From Streptomyces sp. CT34 (lineage in GTDB: Bacteria; Actinomycetota; Actinomycetes; Streptomycetales; Streptomycetaceae), in contig NZ_KN708638.1 of the NCBI RefSeq assembly GCF_000805335.1, positions 2,481,950 through 2,516,029 of the forward strand: a DNA stretch of 34,080 nucleotides. Direction: 5' to 3'. Below the pieces are notes generated by a model. It did not search any database, was not told the DNA's origin, and was given only the letters and a program-made list of their open reading frames with translations. The translations under genes were made by a program, and so were the position numbers. Shown piece by piece: positions 15,932 to 23,421 of this stretch (its first letter is position 1; each line of letters opens with the position of its first letter).

Positions 15932-16059
15932 GCCAAGGAGCCGCGAGTCGGGGCGAGGAGGCATCGGGGCGTACCGGGGCGGGTCGGTCGGCCCGGTACG
16001 CGCTGCCGACTGGGACCGACGGCCACCGGTCGAGGAACGGGAGAGCACGGGGAGCAGCC

Positions 16060-16764
16060 ATGACGCAGCGGGGAAACGCCGACTCCCGGGCGGGACACGG
16101 GTCCCACGGAGCGGCGGTCGAGGCGCTGGCCCAGCGGATCTTCAGCGGCGCCTACGGCGAGGGAGACGTCCTCGCCCTTCAGGAGCTGATGGCGGAACTG
16201 GACGCCAGCCAGACCGTGCTGCGTGAGGCGATCAAGGTGCTGACGGCCAAGGGGGTGCTCGCCACCCGCCCGAACCACGGCACCTACGTCCGCCCCCGGG
16301 AGGAGTGGAACCTCCTCGACTCCGACGTCCTGCGCTGGAAGCTGGCGGCCGGCGCCTCGTCCGACTTCTTCGCCGACCTGCTGGAGCTCCGCCGCTCCAT
16401 CGAGCCCGCGGCGGCGGCGCTCGCCGCGGAGCGCCGCACGGACGACGACCTGGAGGCGCTGAACGCCGCGCTCAGCGCGATGGCCGCGACCGAGGACGAT
16501 CCGGTGCTGCTGGTGCGCGCCGACGCCTCCTTCCACATGGCGATGCTGGTCGCGTCCAACAACCGCTTCTACGCCCAGATGCACCGGGTGATCGTGCCCG
16601 TCCTCATCCACCGCGGGCGGGCGATGTACGCCTCCGGCGGGGAGTTCGAGCATCCGCACGCGCGGCACGCGGCGGTGGCCGCGGCCGTACGGGACCGGGA
16701 TCTCGACGGCGCCTACATGACGATGCTGGAGCTGCTCGACAAGTCGGCGCGCGACTTTCCGTAG
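16060..16764 (+). CDS. GntR family regulator with FCD domain (DgoR-like)
   Basis: 234 residues from the ATG at 16060, with GGGGAG just upstream. The winged helix (about 14-75) includes GAAVEALAQRIFSGAYGEGDVLALQELMAELDASQTVLREAIKVLTAKGVLATRPNHGTYV; this is the GntR recognition helix plus the wing GTYVRPR. The FCD ligand domain (about 90-230) carries the metal/ligand residues in DASFHMAMLVASNN and FEHPHARHAAV. The lead-in EEWNLLDSDVLRWKLAAG is typical of sugar-acid (galactonate/gluconate) regulators of the FadR subfamily. It is encoded immediately upstream of remains of galactonate genes, so it was probably their repressor and may now have lost its targets. Confidence 0.9.
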   Translation: MTQRGNADSRAGHGSHGAAVEALAQRIFSGAYGEGDVLALQELMAELDASQTVLREAIKVLTAKGVLATRPNHGTYVRPREEWNLLDSDVLRWKLAAGASSDFFADLLELRRSIEPAAAALAAERRTDDDLEALNAALSAMAATEDDPVLLVRADASFHMAMLVASNNRFYAQMHRVIVPVLIHRGRAMYASGGEFEHPHARHAAVAAAVRDRDLDGAYMTMLELLDKSARDFP

Positions 16765-16767
16765 GGC

Positions 16768-16802
16768 CCTTCCGACCCCGACCCGTCGGACAGGCCGGAA
16801 GG
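16768..16802. terminator. Weak hairpin after the GntR gene
   Basis: CCTTCCG (16768-16774) pairs with CGGAAGG (16796-16802). Inside, CCGAC and GTCGG form a second short stem. It starts a few bases after the regulator stop codon. Confidence 0.45.
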
Positions 16803-16897
16803 CCGCCGCCCCCGGGGGTGGTGCGGGCCCCGTGCCGTGGCGATGGAGGGAGGGGTGGACGCCTCGTGCTCCTCGCCGAAAGGACGGTCCCCTCCCC

Positions 16898-17555
16898 ATG
16901 GCCCGATCCCTGAAGATCACCCGTATCGAGACGTTCCTGGCCCCGCCGCGCTGGATGTTCGTCCGGGTGGAGACCGACGACGGCGTCGTCGGCTGGGGCG
17001 AACCCGTCGTCGAGGGGCACGCCGGGTCGGTCCGAGCGGCCGTGGAGGTGCTGGCGGAGTGCCTCCTCGGGCAGGACCCCGCGGCATCGAGGACCACTGA
17101 CTTCCGGGCCCGGCTGTGGACCGCGGACGAGGCCGGCGCGCTGCTGCGCGAGTGGCTGCCGTCCGTGGACCTCGTCATCGCCTCCGACGACGAGCTGCCG
17201 CGGTGCCTGCCCGGACCGCCGGGCGGCACCGCCGAGGGCGCGGCGCGGCTGCTGGACCTCGGCGTCCGCGAGGTGGTGGTGACGCACGGCGCGGCCGGCG
17301 CGACGGCGTTCACCGACTCCGGCTCCCGCCACCGGCCGGCCACCCCGGTCCGGGCGGTGGACCCCGTGGGCACCGGCGACGCCTTCGTGGCGGGCTACCT
17401 CTCGGCGCTGCTGGACGGCGCGGACCTGGCCGGGCGCCTGGCGCGGGCGGCCACCACCGGCGCCTTCGCGGTCGCCTCCGCGGGCGACTGGGAGGGCGCC
17501 CCCACCCGCGGAACTGGGCCTGCTGGGCGCGCCACCCGGCACCGTCGTGCGGTGA
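16898..17555 (+). pseudogene. Decayed fusion: D-galactonate dehydratase start + 2-keto-3-deoxy-sugar kinase end
   Basis: 16898-17097 encodes the N-terminus of a DgoD-like enolase-superfamily dehydratase: KITRIETFLAPPRWMFVRVE, then GWGEPVVEGHA and AAVEVLAE. The family's next residues, ...RIEDHW, are present only in the +1 frame (17084-17099), so one indel lies near 17082. At about 17098 the sequence jumps into a PfkB/KdgK kinase at FRARLWTADEA. It continues with PSVDLVIASDDEL, VVVTHGAAGATAF and the ATP/substrate motif DPVGTGDAFVAGYL. Near 17508-17511 a second frameshift puts the kinase ending (ELGLLGAPPGTVVR, stop 17553-17555) out of frame. A single frame from 16898 happens to stay open to 17632, so this may be miscalled as one intact protein. 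Most of both enzymes is missing. Confidence 0.85.
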
Positions 17556-17568
17556 GCGGCACCGCGGC

Positions 17569-17580
17569 TAACCTGGGGCC
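17569..17580 (+). promoter_or_regulatory. Possible leaderless promoter of fmdB-type gene
   Basis: TAACCT at 17569-17574 fits a TANNNT -10 box and lies six bases before the ATG at 17581, with no ribosome site between. This pattern is typical of leaderless actinomycete genes. No good -35 was found. Confidence 0.45.
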
Positions 17581-17799
17581 ATGCCTCGTTACGAATACCG
17601 GTGCCGCCCCTGTGGCACCACCTTCGAGCTGAACCGGCCGATGGCCGAGTCCTCCGCCCCGGCCGTCTGCCCGGAAGGCCACGAGGACACCGTGAAGCTG
17701 CTCTCCGCGGTCGCCGTCGGCGGTTCCGCCGCCGCGCCCGCCCCGGCACCAGGCGGCGGGGGCGGCGGCGGGTGCTGCGGCGGCGGGTGCTGCGGCTGA
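17581..17799 (+). CDS. FmdB-type zinc ribbon protein
   Basis: 72 residues. MPRYEYRCRPCGTTFEL gives the FmdB start with the first Cys pair (Cys8, Cys11). VCPEGH (Cys about 30, His about 34) supplies the second half, with His in place of the second Cys of the usual CPxC. The C-terminus is a Gly-rich run with two Cys-Cys pairs. FmdB-family proteins are small putative regulatory or metal-binding proteins of poorly known role. The open frame of the upstream fused pseudogene overlaps the first 52 bases. Confidence 0.88.
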   Translation: MPRYEYRCRPCGTTFELNRPMAESSAPAVCPEGHEDTVKLLSAVAVGGSAAAPAPAPGGGGGGGCCGGGCCG

Positions 17800-17803
17800 G
17801 CCG

Positions 17804-18463
17804 CTACCGCCGGCGCGCCAGCGTCAGCCCGTCCGCCACGGTGAGCAGCACCGACTCCATGCGCCCGTCCTCCCGGACGTGGTCGTTGAACTCCCGGATC
17901 GCCAGCGCCGATCCGGTCGCCGCGGGGTTGGTGACCTTGCCCTGGTACAGGACGTTGTCGGCCACCAGCAGGCCACCGGGCCGCAGCCGCGGCACCAGCT
18001 CCTCCCAGTAGGCGATATAGCCGCCCTTGTCCGCGTCGAGGTACACCAGGTCGAGATGCGGCTCGGGCGGCATCGCCCGGAGGGTTTCCAGCGCGGGCGC
18101 GATCCGCAGCTCGATGCGGTCCGCGACGCCCGCCGCCGCCCATGCCTCCCGGGCGTACGCCGTCCACTCCTCGGACACGTCGCAGGTGACCACCGTGCCG
18201 CCGCGCGGCAGCGCCTGCGCCATGGCGAGGGTGGCGAAGCCGGTGAACGTCCCCACCTCGACGACCTGCCGCGCCCCGGTCAGCCGGACGAGGAAGGCCA
18301 GCAGCGGCCCCTGTTCCGGCGCCGACTGCATCCCCGCCGCGCCGGGGAACCGCTCGTGGGTGAGGTCCACGAGACCGCGCTGCGCGGCGTCCAGCGGCGG
18401 ATTGTGCGCGAGGACGTAGTCGTACAACTCCGGTGTGATCGGCGTGTTCTTGGACTCGGCCAT
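17804..18463 (-). CDS. Class I SAM-dependent O-methyltransferase
   Basis: 219 residues from the ATG at 18463, which has GGAGGAG about 8 bases before it. QVVEVGTFTGFATLAMA is SAM motif I of the O-methyltransferase type 3 family (catechol/caffeoyl-CoA OMT). VVTCDVSEEWTAYAREAW is the second motif. LDLVYLDADKGGYIAYWEEL contains the metal-binding Asp pair. LLVADNVLYQGKVTNP is the conserved second metal/substrate loop. The normal length is ~220. Substrates of the family are catechols and related phenolics, requiring Mg2+. Its stop is four bases from the convergent FmdB gene, so termination must be shared. The neighbours do not identify the substrate. Confidence 0.92.
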   Translation of the reverse strand: MAESKNTPITPELYDYVLAHNPPLDAAQRGLVDLTHERFPGAAGMQSAPEQGPLLAFLVRLTGARQVVEVGTFTGFATLAMAQALPRGGTVVTCDVSEEWTAYAREAWAAAGVADRIELRIAPALETLRAMPPEPHLDLVYLDADKGGYIAYWEELVPRLRPGGLLVADNVLYQGKVTNPAATGSALAIREFNDHVREDGRMESVLLTVADGLTLARRR

Positions 18464-18586
18464 CAGCACTCCTCCTGATCCCGGGCGGCGGTCCCGGCCG
18501 GTGCGGACGGGACCGCCGGGGCGCCGCAACGCCACGGCGCCACAAGGACCTAGGAGGCTAGCGGAGCGCCCACCGCGCCACCGGCT

Positions 18587-19408
18587 TCAGCCGTCGCTCC
18601 GCGAGCCACCGGCGGCGGCGTGAAAGGCCCGGACGATCTCCTCGCCGGCCGCCGCCCCGCGCGCCTCCAGCGCGGTGACATGGGGGGCCTGCCAGCCGGC
18701 TGCGGCCAGTTCGCCGTGGCCGGGGCGCCAGCCGCGGTCCGCCGCCAGCAGCAGGTCGGCGTCGAGCAGCGAGTCGCCGGCCGCGAGGATGCCGGCGGCG
18801 CCGGTGCGGCGGGCCACCTCGGCCACCGCGGCGCTCTTGGTGAGCGGTTGCGGCACGGCGTAGAGCTTGCGGCCCTGGAGGGAGACCGTCCAGCCGCGGG
18901 TGCCGGCCCAGCCGGCGAGGTCCTGCACCCAGCCGTCCGGCAGCAGCGTCCGCTCGACGACCAGATAGGCGAAGAGGTCCTCGGCGATGCGCTCCTTGCG
19001 GAGCCAGGCCGGGTCGGCGGTGCGGAGCAGGTGCCCGCGGATCTCGTCCAGCGGGGCGCACTGCGCGGCGAGCCGGGCGCCGACCGTGCGCCGCCAGTCG
19101 GGGTCGGACTCGCCGCGTACGAGGAGGTGGCCGCCGTTGGCGCAGACCGCGAACTCCGGGGGCGGGCCCGGGAGATGGACGCGCCGGTACTGCTCCCGGG
19201 TGCGGGTGGTGGCCGGCACGAAGGTGGCGGTGGCGGCCACTTCGGCGAGCAGCGCGGCGGCCGTCTCGGTCATGTAGGACAGCGGTGCGCCTTCGTGGAC
19301 CTCGACGCAGAGCAGCCGCGGGGCGTCGGCATCGGACCCGTTCAGCTCCAGCGCGGCGGCGGAGTAGATCAGCGTCCGGTCGAGGTCGCCGGCGACGAGT
19401 GCGGTCAT
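18587..19408 (-). CDS. HAD family hydrolase of the Ter-associated module
   Basis: 273 residues. The nucleophile motif is GDLDRT (Asp8, Asp10, Thr12). The C-terminal GILAAGDSLLDADLLLAAD supplies the G-D-S-x-x-D motif, with KSAAVAEVARR as the conserved Lys before it. The cap region (about 60-190) is large, like Cof-type and sucrose-phosphatase-like HADs. Its ATG overlaps the TGA of the double-PRTase gene (ATGA at 19405-19408), so translation is coupled. In the Ter system a HAD, a PRTase and a CitE-like enzyme form a set proposed by comparative genomics to make a nucleotide-like metabolite. The exact reaction is not known. Probably a phosphatase acting on the pathway product. Confidence 0.85.
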   Translation of the reverse strand: MTALVAGDLDRTLIYSAAALELNGSDADAPRLLCVEVHEGAPLSYMTETAAALLAEVAATATFVPATTRTREQYRRVHLPGPPPEFAVCANGGHLLVRGESDPDWRRTVGARLAAQCAPLDEIRGHLLRTADPAWLRKERIAEDLFAYLVVERTLLPDGWVQDLAGWAGTRGWTVSLQGRKLYAVPQPLTKSAAVAEVARRTGAAGILAAGDSLLDADLLLAADRGWRPGHGELAAAGWQAPHVTALEARGAAAGEEIVRAFHAAAGGSRSDG

Positions 19409-21912
19409 CGGGAGGCCACCGCCGTGCCGCCCGCGCCGGTGGCCCCGCGGGTGTAGCGGGGGTGGATCAACCCGACGCAGGTGTAGGGGAGTTCGGCCAC
19501 CTCTTCGACGGGCACCGCGCGCTGGTCGGCGAGCAGGCGTACGTGGTCGAGGTCGGTGCCGGCGCCGCGCCGCGCGAGGATCTTCCAGGGGACCCTGCGC
19601 AGCAGGACGCGGGTGGTCTCGCCGACGCCGGGCTTCACGAGATTGACGTCGTGGATGCCGTACTCCTCGCTGATCCGCTCGACGGCCGCCCAGCCCGCCC
19701 ACGTGGGGGTGCGGTCGGCGGCGGCCAGCTGCGCGGTGTCCGCGGCGACCGCCCCGGCGACCTCGTCGAACCGCGCGCCGACCGTGTCCAGGAAGGTGCC
19801 GGAGACATCGCTGCCGGCCAGGTCGCGGTAGAACTTGGCGCCGTGGAAGTCGTCCGGGCCCACCAGGTCGGCGCGCAGCACGGTGCGCGATACCAGCCCG
19901 GAGACGGTGGAGTTGAGGCAGGCCGACGGGATGAGGAAGTCGTCGCGGGTGCCGTAGGTGTCGACACAGCCGCCGGGGTCGGCGAGCACCGCGAGCCGCG
20001 GGTCGAAGCCGGAGAGACCCGGGAAGCCGGCGAAGTCCGCGAGGGCGTGGGCCAGTTCGCGGGCGATGGCGCCCTTGCCGGTCCAGCCGTCGACGAAGAC
20101 GACGTCCGCCGGGTCGTGCCGGTCCGCGAGCCAGCGCAGGGCGGTGGTGTCGATGCCCCGGCCGCGGACGATCGAGACGGCGTAGTGCGGCAGCTCCAGG
20201 CCGTGTGCGTGCCGGGCCCAGCGACGCATCAGCACGCCGACGGGGGTGCCGGCCCGCGCCAGGGACACGAGCACCGGACGGGGGCCGCGCTCCCGCAGCA
20301 CCGTCTCGGTGACCGTTCCGACGGCCCGTGCGACACGGCCCGCGGAGGTCTCCAGCGCGCTGCGGAAGAGCGCCCGGTACGCCTCGCTCGGCTGGTACTC
20401 GACCGGCAGCGACTCCGCGTAGTGGGCGCCGCCGCTCTGGACGGCCTCCTCGCGCTCCTCGGTGGGCGCTTCGAGGGCGGTCGAGGACAGGTCCTGGAGC
20501 AGCCAGCCCACCTCGTCGGGCGCGTAGGAGGAGAAGGCGGGGCCGCGCAGCGGCTCGGGAAGGCGCCGGGGCGGGGCCTTCGGGGGCGGGGTGTAGGCGG
20601 GGACGACGGCGAGCAGCAGCCGGTCGGTGTGGGCGGCGAGCCGGTCCAGCAGGCCGCCGGGGCCGTGGAGTTCGGGCCGGTCGCCCGCGGAGTCGACGAC
20701 CGCCACGACGGCGTCGAAGCGCCGCTCCGGGTCGGCGCCGGGGGCGACGTTGTAGGCGTAGCGCTCCCCGGGCCCGTCCGCCGGCCGGTCGTGGGCGGGG
20801 AAGGCCAGCCGGGTGCGTATCGCGTAGCCGGGGTCGTCGACGGCGAGCACCGGCGAGCGGGTGGTGGTCGAGAAGTGCACGGTCCGGTCGCCGGTGCCGC
20901 CGCCGATCCGGTCGTCGAGGGCCGCGGCGAGGCGCAGCGGTGCGTACATCAACTCCTCGTTGCCGAGGACGAGGACGCGGCGGGCGCCCTCCAGGTGCTC
21001 CGCGATCCGGGCCGCCATGGCCGGCAGCCCGGCCTCCAGGCGCGCCCGGTGCTCCGGGGTGAAGCCGTGCCGTCCGCCGTCCGGCAGTCCCTCGGGCCAA
21101 CCGAGGTCGATCCGTACGGCGCGGGCGCTCCCGCGGGCGGGCGGCGGGGCCGCCGCCACGGTGCCGGCTTCGTGGGCGGCGACGAGTTCCCGGCCGCGCG
21201 CGAGGACGTCCGCGGGCAGCCGTACACCGCCCGCGGCCAGGGACACCAGGTCGACGCGGGCGCCGAGTTCGGCCGCGCACTCCGCCAGCCGGTCGCGGTC
21301 CCCGGCGGACCGCAGGTCGACCAGGGCGACGACGACATAGCGGTCGCGCGGGAAGCGCGCGTGCAGCGACCGGACGGTGTTCAGGACCGTGCGCCCGGTG
21401 GAGAACTCGTCGTCGACGAGCACCAACGGGCCGCCGCCGGCGAGGAGTTCGCGGTCCTCGGGGAGCAGCAGGTGGGAGGTCGCATGGCTGTGCTCCTCCT
21501 CGAAGCCGCCCACCCGGTCGACGCCCGGCACCGGCCGCCGGGTGGAGTGCAGATACGGCGCCGAGCCCAGCCCGTCGGCGACGGAGTGCCCGAGTCCGGT
21601 GGCGGTCTCGGCGTATCCCAGGACGACGGAGCGGGCGGCGGCCTCGTCCCCGAGCAGCGCGCGCACCCGGCGCCCGAGTCCGACGCCGGCGCCGTGCACC
21701 ACGTCCGGGCGCTGCGGGACGTGCTTGCCGAGCACGTTCGACACGAGGAGGTGGGCCCGCTTGGGGTTGCGGCGCAGCGCCAGCCCGAGCAGCTCGGGCA
21801 GCTCGTCCCCGCCGCTCAGCGCGACCCCGAGCCGCCCGGCGACCCACTCCCCCGTCCACACCGTACGCACCGTCTCCTCCTCGGTGCCGTACGTACCGTT
21901 CGCGCCGCTCAT
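19405..21912 (-). CDS. Double phosphoribosyltransferase with TRSP and PELOTA regions (Ter module)
   Basis: 835 residues. The first part (about 20-260) is a type-I PRTase, with the PRPP loop VLVDDEFSTGRT at 164-175. A TRSP-like domain follows (about 280-440), with RVLVLGNEELMYAPLRLA and HFSTTTRSPVLAVDD. The middle-C-terminal part (about 490-760) is a second PRTase-like domain (StiP/PRTase_1), with YHAESLPVEYQPS-type lead-in and the loop DVVFVDGWTGKGAI near 600-612. The end (about 770-835, WKILARRGAGTDLDHVRLLADQR...YTCVGLIHPRY) matches the PELOTA RNA-binding domain. As I recall these parts are often two genes (PRTase_2-TRSP and PRTase_1-PELOTA); here they are fused. It is the middle gene of a minus-strand unit with the CitE-like gene 106 bp upstream and the HAD gene overlapping by 4 bases. 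Confidence 0.85.
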   Translation of the reverse strand: MSGANGTYGTEEETVRTVWTGEWVAGRLGVALSGGDELPELLGLALRRNPKRAHLLVSNVLGKHVPQRPDVVHGAGVGLGRRVRALLGDEAAARSVVLGYAETATGLGHSVADGLGSAPYLHSTRRPVPGVDRVGGFEEEHSHATSHLLLPEDRELLAGGGPLVLVDDEFSTGRTVLNTVRSLHARFPRDRYVVVALVDLRSAGDRDRLAECAAELGARVDLVSLAAGGVRLPADVLARGRELVAAHEAGTVAAAPPPARGSARAVRIDLGWPEGLPDGGRHGFTPEHRARLEAGLPAMAARIAEHLEGARRVLVLGNEELMYAPLRLAAALDDRIGGGTGDRTVHFSTTTRSPVLAVDDPGYAIRTRLAFPAHDRPADGPGERYAYNVAPGADPERRFDAVVAVVDSAGDRPELHGPGGLLDRLAAHTDRLLLAVVPAYTPPPKAPPRRLPEPLRGPAFSSYAPDEVGWLLQDLSSTALEAPTEEREEAVQSGGAHYAESLPVEYQPSEAYRALFRSALETSAGRVARAVGTVTETVLRERGPRPVLVSLARAGTPVGVLMRRWARHAHGLELPHYAVSIVRGRGIDTTALRWLADRHDPADVVFVDGWTGKGAIARELAHALADFAGFPGLSGFDPRLAVLADPGGCVDTYGTRDDFLIPSACLNSTVSGLVSRTVLRADLVGPDDFHGAKFYRDLAGSDVSGTFLDTVGARFDEVAGAVAADTAQLAAADRTPTWAGWAAVERISEEYGIHDVNLVKPGVGETTRVLLRRVPWKILARRGAGTDLDHVRLLADQRAVPVEEVAELPYTCVGLIHPRYTRGATGAGGTAVASR

Positions 21913-22018
21913 GCCGTTCCCGCCATCCGTGCCGTTCCTGCCGTTCGTGCCGTGCCCGCTGATCCCGCTGATCCCGCCGTGCCTTCGTCCCCGCCGTGCC
22001 CGCCCCGTCCGCCGCGCC
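21913..22018. repeat. GTGCCGTTC/CTGATCCCG microrepeat between CitE and PRTase genes
   Basis: Within the 106-bp gap, TGCCGTTC-type units recur every 9-10 bases at about 21913-21953 (TGCCGTTCC, CCGTTCCTG, CCGTTCGTG). CTGATCCCG occurs twice in tandem near 21958-21976. The repeat reaches the PRTase start codon and covers its ribosome-binding region, where the best site is GGCGGGAAC. Confidence 0.55.
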
Positions 22019-23191
22019 TCAGGCCGGTGGCAGGCTCGCGGTCAGCAGCTCCACGAAGCCGACGTCCTCCCGCGCCACGCCGAACGCCTCGGCGCGCAGC
22101 AGGGTCCGCTCGGCCCAGGCGCGGTGCGGCTTCACCTCGTTCATCTTGTTGGTGTAGGCGGAGCGCAGGACCCCGCCGTCGTCCCGCTCGGGCCGCAGGA
22201 TGTCGGTGGCGTCGCTGAACTCCTCGTGGCTGACGACCGAGAGGGCGTGCACGGGGGCGACGTGCGAGGGGTGGATGCAGGTCTTGCCCGTCAGGCCGTT
22301 CGCCCGGTCGAGCTCGATCTCGCGCAGCAGCCCGTCCATGTCGTGCTCGATCAGCGCGTTGCGCAGCTCCTCGGCCTCCCCCAGGAACGGGCTGCGGCGC
22401 AGCTGCGGCTTGAACATCCGCTGGTGCAGCCGGAAGTACTCCCACACCGGGCCGGTGACCGTGAAGCCGCTGCCGTCCGCACGGCCGAGGACGTTCACCA
22501 CGTCGGCGATCACGGAGGCGACGATCTGCACGTCGTAGGCGGTCATGTCGGGCGCCCGGCGCAGCCCGTAGGCGGAGCAGAAGTCCGTGACGCCGAGCCG
22601 CAGGGCGAGCACCCGGTCCCGGTGGGCGCCGACGGACCTGGCGATGCCCCGGAGCGTCGCGGCGCGGCTCTCCAGGTGCAGCAGCTCCGGGGATTCGAGC
22701 ACCGGCATCGCGAACAGCCGCCGCCCGCAGGCGGATTCGGCGGCGGCCAGCTCCGCCAGGAAGGGCGCGCCCCGTTCCTCGGTGAACTTCGGAAGTACAA
22801 AACCGGACAGCCTCCGCACGGCGTCGCCCAACCGTCCTACCAGGTCCGGTATTTGGCCCGGCTCGCGGACGCGGACGAACAGCAGCGGCAGCTCCTCGCC
22901 CGCCTCGGCGGCCTCGTCGAGCAGTCCGAACTGCCGCACGAGGTTCTCCTCACCAGCCGCCACGTCCCCGTCCCCTATGGAGTCCTCAAGGCACAGCACC
23001 ATGGACAGGACCCCGCGCCCGGCCTGCTTGAGGACGTCGGCGGCGAGCCGCGGGCGGGTGGCGGGGCTGTAGAGCGTGGCACCCAGGGCAGCCGCGAGCG
23101 TACGGGCCGGGGAATCGGTGGTGAACTCCACCGGCTCCTGGTGGAACAGAGCCTTCCGGATGTCCGGCGCAAGATGCCCAAAGTGACGCAT
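22019..23191 (-). CDS. HpcH/HpaI aldolase / citrate-lyase (CitE-like) family protein
   Basis: 390 residues from the ATG at 23191, with GGGGAG upstream. Early motifs: PRTLAAALGATLYSPATRP-like block after residue 30, then SMVLCLEDSIGDGDV with the acidic cluster of the CitE TIM barrel. SGFVLPKFTEERGAPF and LFAMPVLESPELL follow as barrel strands, with the metal-ligand Glu in VLES. ALRLGVTDFCSAYGLRR carries the conserved R-x-G-x-x-D-F. The end region holds GLTGKTCIHPSHVAPVHAL, which is very typical of CitE-type enzymes. It is the first gene of the HAD-PRTase-CitE unit of the Ter module, where it is thought to act on a CoA- or carboxylate-linked substrate; the role is inferred. It is divergent from the TerD-Pro gene with a 230-bp shared upstream region. 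Confidence 0.87.
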   Translation of the reverse strand: MRHFGHLAPDIRKALFHQEPVEFTTDSPARTLAAALGATLYSPATRPRLAADVLKQAGRGVLSMVLCLEDSIGDGDVAAGEENLVRQFGLLDEAAEAGEELPLLFVRVREPGQIPDLVGRLGDAVRRLSGFVLPKFTEERGAPFLAELAAAESACGRRLFAMPVLESPELLHLESRAATLRGIARSVGAHRDRVLALRLGVTDFCSAYGLRRAPDMTAYDVQIVASVIADVVNVLGRADGSGFTVTGPVWEYFRLHQRMFKPQLRRSPFLGEAEELRNALIEHDMDGLLREIELDRANGLTGKTCIHPSHVAPVHALSVVSHEEFSDATDILRPERDDGGVLRSAYTNKMNEVKPHRAWAERTLLRAEAFGVAREDVGFVELLTASLPPA

Positions 23192-23421
23192 ACAACTCCC
23201 CGCATACCAGCGGGACCCGGGCACCCCCGCGGCGTCTCGCTGTCTGAATCCAGCCGGTAATCGTACGTCTGTGGGGGTGCCGAAAGTTCCCGCCGCAACG
23301 AAATCGTCCCGACCCCGGCCCGGCCTGCGGATCCACGGGCGCGCGGGCCGGGCGCGCGGCCCCGGCGCGCGGGCCGGGCCCCGCGTTGTCGCCGCGACGT
23401 GTGGGAAGGCAGGATTACCGC

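Noticed and set aside
16898..17632. Intact novel dehydratase-kinase fusion enzyme
   Set aside because: The dehydratase part lacks its whole barrel, the kinase lacks its N-terminus, and frameshifts flank the junction; decay explains it better.
19285..22218. 977-codon plus-strand frame opposite the Ter PRTase
   Set aside because: Shadow; the opposite strand has clear PRPP loops, TRSP and PELOTA regions.
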